DNA from: Flavobacterium sp.
GTDB lineage: Bacteria > Bacteroidota > Bacteroidia > Flavobacteriales > Flavobacteriaceae
Assembly: GCA_012032075.1 (NCBI GenBank)
Contig: JAAURU010000230.1
Span: 1 to 6,231, forward strand
Direction of reading: 5' to 3'
DNA: 6,231 nucleotides
The position numbers and the translations under genes were made by a program. The notes under the pieces were generated by a model. It made no database searches. It had not been told where the DNA came from and worked only from the letters and a program-made list of their open reading frames with translations. Shown in pieces: positions 1-6,104 of this stretch (position 1 is its first letter; each line of letters opens with the position of its first letter).

Positions 1-263
1 GTATGAGTACTTCTTTTTCTCATATTTTTCAAGGTGGTTATTCTTCAGGTTATTACAGCTATAAATGGGCTGAAGTTTTAGATGCTGATGCTTTCGCTTA
101 TTTTCAAGAAAAAGGAATTTTCGACAAAGAAGTAGCAACAAAGTTTAAAGAACATGTTTTATCAAAAGGTGGAACACAACACCCAATGACATTGTACAAA
201 AAATTTAGAGGTCAAGAACCAAAACCAGAAGCTTTATTAAAAAGAGCTGGTTTAATTGAATAA
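1..263 (+). CDS. M3-family zinc metallopeptidase (Dcp/PrlC-like), C-terminal end, partial at 5'
   Basis: This is the last ~86 codons of a peptidase that starts upstream of the window; the ATG at 3 is an internal Met, not a start. The segment carries FSHIF, then GGYSSGYYSYKWAEVLDADAF (residues ~10-31 of the visible part), which is the conserved C-terminal block of peptidyl-dipeptidase Dcp and oligopeptidase A. The glycine-rich loop and the tyrosines of GYYSY are known in the family to line the substrate site. The ending, with KGGTQHPMTLYKKFRGQEP and a final KRAGLIE, is also typical. The HExxH zinc motif lies upstream and cannot be seen. Family members are usually cytoplasmic, sometimes exported, and cleave short peptides or dipeptides from C-termini. 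I cannot tell Dcp from PrlC from this piece, so no symbol is given. pepT follows 37 nt later on the same strand, so a peptide-catabolism operon is possible. Confidence 0.93.
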   Translation, partial: MSTSFSHIFQGGYSSGYYSYKWAEVLDADAFAYFQEKGIFDKEVATKFKEHVLSKGGTQHPMTLYKKFRGQEPKPEALLKRAGLIE

Positions 264-300
264 AAAAAAGCAAAAAAGTATCTTTACAAAAAATTAAAAA

Positions 301-1539
301 ATGCAACATATAATAAATCGTTTTATCAGTTATGTAACTATTGATACAGAATCTGATCCTAATTCTAATACAACTCCAAGTACAGCAAAACAATGGGATT
401 TAGCTAATAAATTAGTGGAAGAATTAAAAGCTATCGGTTTAACCGAAGTAACTATCGATGAAAATGCATACATCATGGCTACTTTATCAAGTAATGTGGA
501 ACATAAAGTTCCTACAATTGGTTTTATTTCTCATTTTGACACCACTCCAGATTTTACTGGTGCCAATGTTAAGCCACAAATTATTGAAAACTATGACGGA
601 AAAGATATTGTGCTAAATGCTGCGCAAAATATTATTCTTTCTCCAAATTATTTTGAAGACTTACTTCTATATAAAGGACAAACCTTAATTACTACAGATG
701 GAACTACGCTTCTAGGTGCAGATGATAAAGCTGGAATTACCGAAATTGTAAGTGCTATGGAATATTTAGTACAACATCCAGAAATTAAGCATGGAAAAAT
801 TCGCGTTGGTTTTACACCCGATGAAGAAATAGGTCGTGGAGCACATAAATTTGATGTTGACAAATTTGGCTGTGAGTATGCTTACACTATGGATGGAAGT
901 CAAATAGGCGAATTAGAATATGAAAATTTTAATGCGGCTGGAGCAAAAATTACTTTCAAAGGAAAAAGTGTCCATCCTGGTTATGCCAAAGGGAAAATGA
1001 TTAATTCCATGCTTTTAACAAGTCAGTTTATTGCAAAATTACCTACTAATGAAGTTCCAGAACTTACCACAGATTATGAAGGCTTTTTTCATGTACATCA
1101 TTTAAACGGAAGCATAGAAGAAAGTACAGTGGAATTAATAATTAGAGATCACGATAAAGCTAAGTTTGAAGCGCGTAAAAAATTAATTTATGAAATTGCA
1201 GACGAATTCAATACTAAGTACCAAAAACAATTTGGCGAAGCGATTTGTTATATCGAAATTAAAGACCAATATTACAACATGCGAGAAAAAGTAGAGCCTG
1301 TGTTTCATATTGTAGAAATTGCTGAAAAAGCTATGAAAGAATTAGGAATTACTCCTATTATCAAACCTATTCGCGGTGGAACTGATGGTTCTCAATTATC
1401 TTATAAAGGTTTACCTTGCCCAAATATTTTTGCCGGTGGACACAATTTTCATGGTAAATATGAATATGTTCCAGTAGAAAGTATGGTAAAAGCGACAGAA
1501 GTTATTGTAAAAATCGCTGAATTAACAGCAAAGAAATAA
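301..1539 (+). CDS. pepT: Peptidase T (tripeptide aminopeptidase, M20B family)
   Basis: Intact 412-aa protein, about the usual PepT length (~410 aa). It is a cytoplasmic di-zinc aminopeptidase that removes the N-terminal residue from tripeptides. All key motifs are visible: SHFDT with ligand H78 and catalytic D80; GADDKAG with bridging D141; TPDEEIGRG with catalytic E175 and ligand E176; YTMDG with ligand D198; the dimerisation/substrate-domain HPGYAKGKMIN with H225; and near the end RGGTDGSQLS followed by FAGGHNFHGKYEY, whose H384 is the likely last zinc ligand. Residue roles are assigned by analogy with E. coli/Salmonella PepT. The ATG is chosen because it gives the standard PepT N-terminus; no Shine-Dalgarno is present, as is normal for Bacteroidota. 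It lies 37 nt after the M3 peptidase and 10 nt before the ankyrin gene. No frame disruption is seen, unlike the helicase and M14 genes. Confidence 0.97.
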   Translation: MQHIINRFISYVTIDTESDPNSNTTPSTAKQWDLANKLVEELKAIGLTEVTIDENAYIMATLSSNVEHKVPTIGFISHFDTTPDFTGANVKPQIIENYDGKDIVLNAAQNIILSPNYFEDLLLYKGQTLITTDGTTLLGADDKAGITEIVSAMEYLVQHPEIKHGKIRVGFTPDEEIGRGAHKFDVDKFGCEYAYTMDGSQIGELEYENFNAAGAKITFKGKSVHPGYAKGKMINSMLLTSQFIAKLPTNEVPELTTDYEGFFHVHHLNGSIEESTVELIIRDHDKAKFEARKKLIYEIADEFNTKYQKQFGEAICYIEIKDQYYNMREKVEPVFHIVEIAEKAMKELGITPIIKPIRGGTDGSQLSYKGLPCPNIFAGGHNFHGKYEYVPVESMVKATEVIVKIAELTAKK

Positions 1540-1549
1540 ATTTAAATAG

Positions 1550-2275
1550 ATGAAAAAAATATTATTAATAAGTTTATTAATATACAGCATAAATAATTTT
1601 TCGCAAAAATTATACAAAGCTGTTGAAAAAGGAGATATAGAAAAAGTAAAAGAGTTATTACAAAAAGGAGAAAATGTAAATGAATATTCAAAAAATGGAT
1701 TATTCCCTTTATGGAGAGCAACTGCAGATAATAATTATGAAATTTCAAAATTGTTAATAGAAAATAAAGCCAAAGTTAATCAGCTTAACAAAGTTCCACC
1801 AGCTGAAGGAACTGCAATAGAACTTCCATGTCAAGAAGGATATTTAGATATTGTAAAACTTTTAGTAGAAAATGGAGCAGATATAAATTTAAAAGGTTTT
1901 AGAGGTTTTACACCTATAAGAATAGCTGCAAGAAATGGTCACTTAGAAATTGTAAAATATCTAGCTGAAAGTGGTGCTAAAATAGACATAAAAGCAATGG
2001 ATGGAGCTACACCTTTTGCTCATGCTGCAACAAAAGGACATATTGATATTGTAAAATATTTATTTGAAAAAGGTGCTAATGTTAATAATATAGATAAAGA
2101 AGGTGATTTTCCAGTTGGGGAAGCAGCAAGAAGTGGCTATATTGAAGTTATTCAATTCCTGATTGATAACGGAGCTGATTTAAAATTAAAAAATAATAAA
2201 AATCAGACTGCTTATGATTTAGCAATATTAGGAGGTCAGAAAAAAGCAGCTGAACTAATCAAATCTTATTTATAA
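1550..2275 (+). CDS. Exported ankyrin-repeat protein
   Basis: Protein of 241 aa. Residues 1-19 form a signal peptide: MKK, a hydrophobic stretch LLISLLIYSI, then NNFSQ with probable cleavage near S18/Q19. The rest is about seven ankyrin units: a capping half-repeat at ~19-46, then ~49-79, ~84-115, 117-149, 150-182, 183-215 and a C-terminal cap 216-241. Repeat signatures are clear, for example TPIRIAARNGHLEIVKYLAESGAKID and GATPFAHAATKGHIDIVKYLFEKGANVN. The unit at 84-115 is atypical (PPAEGTAIELPCQEGYLD). Ankyrin repeats bind proteins and no enzymatic domain is present, so the partner and role are unknown. The signal peptide places it in the periplasm or at the envelope. The 10-nt gap after pepT, with no separate promoter visible, suggests cotranscription; the hairpin at 2294-2436 would end the transcript. 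Bacterial ankyrin proteins sometimes act as inhibitors or chaperones of a neighbouring enzyme, but PepT is cytoplasmic, so that link is not supported here. Confidence 0.9.
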   Translation: MKKILLISLLIYSINNFSQKLYKAVEKGDIEKVKELLQKGENVNEYSKNGLFPLWRATADNNYEISKLLIENKAKVNQLNKVPPAEGTAIELPCQEGYLDIVKLLVENGADINLKGFRGFTPIRIAARNGHLEIVKYLAESGAKIDIKAMDGATPFAHAATKGHIDIVKYLFEKGANVNNIDKEGDFPVGEAARSGYIEVIQFLIDNGADLKLKNNKNQTAYDLAILGGQKKAAELIKSYL

Positions 2276-2293
2276 TTCATCCCTTCTTTTTAT

Positions 2294-2436
2294 AAAAAAG
2301 AGGCTGTCCAAAAAGTTATATCTCAACCTCTAATTTGTCACTTCGACGACAGGAGAAGTCACATTATCAACACTATGTGATTTCTCCCTTTGGTCGAAAT
2401 GACAAGATAACTGACTTTTCGGACAGCCTCTTTTTT
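2294..2436. terminator. Large nested palindrome, probable bidirectional terminator and dispersed repeat
   Basis: Outer arms 2294-2316 and 2414-2436 are 23 bp each and pair with one mismatch (2310/2420). The core is GAGGCTGTCC paired with GGACAGCCTC, flanked by A6 on the left and T6 on the right. On the plus strand a GC-rich stem is followed directly by TTTTTT, and the same holds on the minus strand, so it can stop transcription from both the ankyrin gene (ends 2275) and the convergent M14 gene. A second inverted pair lies inside it (2335-2364 with 2375-2405). The size (143 bp) and the double-nested form are far larger than an ordinary terminator, so it is probably a mobile or dispersed non-coding repeat recruited as a terminator. 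No transposase or target-site duplication was recognised. Confidence 0.8.
2335..2405. repeat. Inner inverted repeat of the nested palindrome
   Basis: Left arm 2335-2364 begins TTGTCACTTCGAC and ends AGTCACAT. Right arm 2375-2405 is its imperfect reverse complement, beginning ATGTGATTTCTCC and ending GTCGAAATGACAA, with about four substitutions and one single-base gap over 31 bp. The loop is 10 nt. Its TGTCAYTTCGAC core resembles short repeats I associate with intergenic DNA in Bacteroidota, though I cannot confirm copy number here. The 10-mer GTCACTTCGA at 2337-2346 recurs exactly at 5980-5989, which supports a repeat family rather than unique sequence. Confidence 0.75.
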
Positions 2437-2525
2437 GTACTTAAAGAAAGATATTTAGTTTTAAACTAGAATTAAATAGAAATATTATTAAACACTAAAA
2501 ACTATCTTCATAGCACTGTAATAGC

Positions 2526-2634
2526 CTTCTGAACATTGAATGCCTAACATTATTGAATACTGTCTTCTGAATACTTAATTACTGATTACTAAATACCGCC
2601 TTCTGAATACCGCCTTCTGAATACTGCCTTCTGA
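2526..2634. repeat. Heptad/14-bp tandem repeat array (CTTCTGA + AATACYGC-type units)
   Basis: The heptamer CTTCTGA occurs exactly five times: 2526-2532, 2564-2570, 2600-2606, 2614-2620 and 2628-2634. The last three copies are spaced exactly 14 nt apart and form a clean tandem, AATAC(C/T)G-CCTTCTG, at 2592-2633. Earlier parts are degenerate but still fall into roughly 7-nt steps ending TGA or TAA. The array ends 3 nt before the stop codon of the M14 gene (2638-2640, minus strand), so it lies immediately downstream of that gene. No open reading frame or RNA structure was recognised in it. Confidence 0.8.
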
Positions 2635-2637
2635 ACA

Positions 2638-4344
2638 TTACTTCACTCTATAAATTAGATATTGTAAATGTGTTTTTTCATAATATTCGGAATTTCTATA
2701 AATCCAATCTAATTGGGCTTCTGCGCTTTCAAGAAATTTTTCATCTGTTATTTTTTTAGCATCAAATTCTGCTTTTAGTTTGGATTTTTATCCAATAAAC
2801 TTTTTGCTAAATCTTCAAAAACATAAGCCGAAAAATATTCTTTTTGTTGTAAAATAGCATCGAAAAAGTTCCAATTAAAATAACTATCAACCGCTTCTGG
2901 TTCTAAGGTTTCTAATAAATATTTTACACCAGCTTGTTGTGTTTTTACTAAATAATCTCCTTTTTTAAATCCTAGCTTTTCTGTAGTTTTTGTCACAGAA
3001 GTATTAAAATGACCATAATGACCTTCATACGGATTTTTAACTGTTTCATAAGAGGCTATTTTATAACTTTCAACTTCAATTAAAGTATCGTTTTCAATAC
3101 TTTTTAGCTCAATTTCGTTTAATTTCAGTAAATCAATTATAGGCCATTCTGTTTTTGGTACAATATAATATTTTGGAATAATTATTTCTTTTGTGGCTTT
3201 ATAATCAGTATAAAAAAGGAATTTTTTTAGTATAAGGTTGTTTTTCATCATAATACAAACGTTTTTTACCAGTTACTTCGCTTATTTTATAATCTGCTTT
3301 ATAACCTTTAAACTCAATTTTAGTTACTTTTGTAGAATCCAATTCCCATTGTAGCGTGTATTTTTTACCCACAGTATAATTTTTTAAATTATCGAGTCTT
3401 AGTTTTTTAATTTTTGCATAATTTTTATCCACATAATTAATAGTACTCACCATGTATTCATAAGTAACTTTAACTCTTTCTTTATAAGGTTTTAACATGT
3501 GTGTTTCAGGAACAGAACCAATTGTGTTGAAAAGCGTTGTATAACCTGTTGCGTAACGTGGAGAATCCATAAATTGAGCAAAACCTTCATCGGGTTTGTC
3601 TCCATGAACATTTACATAAGGAGTACTTTCAATTTTTTTCTTTTTTAAATCGGCCATAATTTCTGGATGCATTTCATTTTTGTAAAATTCGCCCAGTTTT
3701 CCACCTAATCTTTGGTAATCAGTTGCAATACAAGTAAATGTATATTGATAATCGGCACCATTAGAAACGTGATTATCAATAAACATATCAGGATTTATTT
3801 CATGAAAAATTTCTTGAAAACTTCTTGAATTTTGGGTATTTGATTTTATGAAATCTCTGTTTAAATCAAAATTTCGAGCGTTTCCTCTAAAACCATAGGC
3901 TTCAGGGCCATTTTGATTGGCTCTAGAATAAGAATTCCGATTTAAGCTTCCACCAATATTATAAATAGGAATAGCAACTATAATCGTATTTTTAGGGGCT
4001 TTAATTTTGGCAGTAGCCAAATCACGAAAAAGCATCATTGTAGCATCGATTCCATCTGGTTCACCTGGATGAATGCCATTATTAATTAAAATTACCGCTT
4101 TATTTTGATTGTAATCGAAATTTGTGTTTTCTGAAAAAGTAACAATTTGTAAGTTTTCACCAGAATCGGTTAAACCCATTTCATCGACTTGTATGGTTTT
4201 AAATTGTTTTGCTAATGAATGATAAAATGTAGTACATTCTTCATACGTTGTCGATTGATTGCCATTTCCTTTTTCGAAAGGTGTTTTTAAATCTTGAGCA
4301 ATGATAAAAGAAGTGGTTAAGAGAAGTAAAATTATTTTTTTCAT
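2638..4344 (-). pseudogene. Exported M14-family zinc carboxypeptidase, broken by two 1-nt frameshifts
   Basis: Restored length is 568 aa. The start at 4344 gives a signal peptide (MKK, hydrophobic core, IIA-QD cleavage near residue 16). The catalytic domain is intact in the first open segment (4344-3205, 379 aa): zinc ligands H92 and E95 in GIHPGEPDG, substrate-binding NFDLNRDF with R163, third ligand H192 in DNHVSNGADYQYT, and catalytic E280 in PETHMLKPY. Roles are assigned from carboxypeptidase A. The frame is lost after F377: an extra A in the plus-strand run at 3212-3217 gives a TGA stop two codons on. The protein resumes in the next frame (YTDYKATKEIIIPKYYIVPK...) down to about 2782, where one missing T in the run 2779-2781 causes a second shift. 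The third segment reads LKAEFDAKKITDEKF... to HLQYLIYRVK and the stop at 2638-2640. The shifts cancel in length. The truncated 379-aa form could still fold as a catalytic domain. It may be sequencing error rather than decay. Confidence 0.85.
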
Positions 4345-4518
4345 GTTTGATAGGATTACGGATTCGAATTTACAAAAAAAATAGTTTTATCATTAAGAAT
4401 ATAATTTGTATAAGTTTTTTTAAAATAGAAGTATAAACAAATTTTAGTATAATGTTTTAAAAATAAAGGCTACTTTTTCCTTTAAAAAAAATCATTCTAA
4501 ATTACTTAAAATATCTCA

Positions 4519-4550
4519 TTTCTAACTTCTAATTTCTAACTTCTAATTTC
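4519..4550. repeat. Heptad tandem repeat upstream of the helicase (TTTCTAA/CTTCTAA)
   Basis: Two perfect 14-bp copies of TTTCTAACTTCTAA at 4519-4532 and 4533-4546, followed by a partial TTTC to 4550. Each copy is two near-identical heptads, so the block is four heptads in phase. CTTCTAA differs by one base from the CTTCTGA unit of the array at 2526-2634. The block occupies the -33 region relative to the -7 element at 4557-4564. Confidence 0.85.
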
Positions 4551-4556
4551 AAACCC

Positions 4557-4564
4557 TATCTTTG
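4557..4564 (+). promoter_or_regulatory. Bacteroidota-type -7 promoter element of the helicase gene
   Basis: TATCTTTG is a perfect match to the TAnnTTTG consensus recognised by the primary sigma factor of Bacteroidota. Only four bases (CCAA) separate it from the ATG at 4569. Since transcription normally begins several bases after this element, the mRNA should start at or within a few bases of the start codon, meaning a leaderless or nearly leaderless transcript. No good TTG/TTTG -33 box is present at the usual 17-23 nt spacing; the closest is TTTC at 4533-4536, inside the heptad repeat. Confidence 0.75.
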
Positions 4565-4568
4565 CCAA

Positions 4569-5966
4569 ATGAATAGAAATCCTCTTTCCCATAATGTGCT
4601 TTTGAATCTTGACATTCAAAGACTAAATAAAATGCAAGAAGTAGCCCAAAATGCTATTTTGAATGATGATAACGTTGTTTTACTATCTCCAACAGGCTCT
4701 GGAAAAACGTTAGCTTTTTTATTGCCTATTTTCCAATTGCTTGACGAAGATGTAAAAGGAGTGCAAGCAGTAATTATAGTACCATCTCGCGAACTAGGCT
4801 TGCAAATTGAACAAGTTTGGAAAAAAATGGGAACGCATTACAAAGTAAATATGTGTTATGGTGGTCATGCTATTGATGTTGAGATTAATAAATTTAAGTA
4901 ATCCTCCAGCTTTGTTAATTGGAACTCCTGGTCGAATAGTTGATCATTTACATAGAAAAAGTTTTACCACTGATAATGTCAAAGCTTTGGTTTTAGATGA
5001 ATTTGATAAATCTTTACAACTAGGCTATCACGAAGAAATGTCTTTTATCATAGGTCAGTTGACAAAATTGAACAAACGTATATTAGTTTCAGCTACTTCT
5101 GGAGTTGAAATTCCGAAATACACCAAAATAATTGAACCAACAGTAGTTGACTTTATTGAAGAGAAAAAACAAAATGAAAATTTAGAAACTCGTATTGTTT
5201 TTTCAAAATCAAAGGATAAATTGGAGTCCCTTTTTCAATTGATTTGTTCTTTAAATTCGGAATCGGCTATTATTTTTTGTAATCATAGAGAAGCGGTAGA
5301 ACGTATTTATGATATGTTGCTTTCAAAAGGAGTGCTTTCCACTTTTTATCATGGTGGTTTAGACCAAGACGAACGAGAACGTGCTTTAATCCAATTTAGA
5401 AATGGTAGTGTTTTGTTTCTCATCACAACCGATTTAGGAGCTCGTGGTTTAGATATTCAAGAAATGAATCATGTAATTCATTATCATTTACCAGCCAAAG
5501 AAGATGAATTTACGCATAGAAATGGTCGTACCGCTCGTATGTTGGCAACCGGAACAGCTTACGTAATCATTCACGAAACAGAGAAAAAAGTTGACTATTT
5601 CGATTATGGTAAACGAAGATTGGATGTTTCCAATGCGAAGTCGTTGCCAAAAGCACCTGTTTTTCAAACGCTTTATATCAGTGGAGGTAAAAAGAATAAA
5701 TTGAATAAATTTGATATTGTAGGTTTCCTATCTCAAAAAGGAGAATTGGAAAAAGACGATATTGGTTTAATTGAAGTGAAAGATTTTATTTCGTTTGTGG
5801 CGGTTAGGTTTACCAAAGTAAAAGCCTTACTTTCCAAAATTAAAGACGAGAAAATGAAAGGGAAGAAATATAAAATTGAAGTAGCGAGACAAGTCATGAA
5901 AAAGAAGAGGAAGATGTGGAAACACATCCGAAATTTACTTCTCGAAAAGAAAATAATAGGAGATAG
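4569..5966 (+). pseudogene. DEAD-box ATP-dependent RNA helicase with DbpA-type RNA-binding domain, two 1-nt frameshifts
   Basis: Restored length is 465 aa. Motifs in restored numbering: Q-motif region LNKMQEVAQ (~19-27), Walker A PTGSGKT (41-47), Ia PSRELGLQ (72-79), GG (98-99), Ib TPGR (119-122), motif II as DEFD (143-146), SAT (174-176), IV IIFCNH (~234-239), V TTDLGARGLDI (286-296), VI HRNGRTAR (316-323). A DbpA-like RNA-binding domain follows (~367-441, ISGGKKNKLNKFDIVGF to KGKKYKIEVAR), which in E. coli DbpA targets 23S rRNA, so a ribosome-assembly role is likely. The first segment ends at 4901: one extra A in the AAA run 4890-4892 shifts the frame after N107, separating Walker A from motif II. 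The second segment (the same frame as an ATG at 4858) carries the rest. A missing A in 5899-5903 then diverts the end; the restored tail reads KKEEEDVETHPKFTS... to TAG at 5964-5966. Uncorrected, the frame runs through repeat DNA to 6105. As read, neither fragment would be active. Confidence 0.88.
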
Positions 5967-5979
5967 TTATATTTTTAAC

Positions 5980-6050
5980 GTCACTTCGAGTGCAAAGCGT
6001 AACGAGAAGTTTTGTTTTTTAAAGAAGCGTTCTCGATACATTCTACTCCG
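5980..6050. repeat. Repeat-like block downstream of the helicase
   Basis: The block begins with GTCACTTCGAGTG, contains AACGAGAAG and GTTCTCGATACA, and ends CTACTCCG. The pair CGAGAA (6003-6008) and TTCTCG (6030-6035) can form a 6-bp stem with a 21-nt loop. The opening 10-mer GTCACTTCGA is identical to 2337-2346 in the other palindromic element. The overall pattern resembles dispersed intergenic repeats I associate with flavobacterial genomes, possibly in a degraded copy, as the expected closing arm is not seen. It lies 13 nt after the restored helicase stop and may help end that transcript, though it lacks a strong stem plus T tract. Confidence 0.55.
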
Positions 6051-6104
6051 TTTTATTCCCAAAACCTTCAAAATCCTTGAACTTACGGAAACTTATACAA
6101 AATA

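Noticed and set aside
279..286. TATCTTTA upstream of pepT as a -7 promoter
   Set aside because: One mismatch to TAnnTTTG at the important final G, no good -33 box, and the region is AT-rich enough for this to arise by chance. pepT may be cotranscribed with the M3 peptidase.
205..393. Minus-strand open frame, and similar ones at 648-863, 1542-1748 and 5733-5927
   Set aside because: All lie opposite strong coding regions, lack recognisable domains and have low-complexity or unlikely compositions. They are shadows of the genes on the plus strand.
2294..2436. Insertion sequence or attachment site
   Set aside because: There are inverted arms but no transposase and no visible target-site duplication. 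It is too short for an autonomous element, so it was kept as terminator/repeat.
2456..2468. Short palindrome TAGTTTTAAACTA
   Set aside because: Six-base arms in AT-rich DNA are expected by chance, and there is no associated gene or T tract.
2526..2634. CRISPR array
   Set aside because: Repeat units are 7-14 bp with no unique spacers, and no cas genes are nearby.
2775..3251. Separate small gene with start at 3251
   Set aside because: Its protein from about residue 13 continues the M14 family sequence in another frame, so it is the middle fragment of the broken peptidase rather than an independent gene.
4373..4383. TA followed by T8 and G on the minus strand as a promoter for the M14 gene
   Set aside because: The element is three bases too long for TAnnTTTG and could be only a homopolymer. 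No matching -33 element was found, so it is not listed.
4890..4896. AAATTTA heptamer at the first helicase frameshift as a programmed slippery site
   Set aside because: It has the X XXY YYZ form, but the incoming frame reads AAA TTT rather than A AAT TTA, and the shift needed is +1, not -1. A single extra A explains it better.
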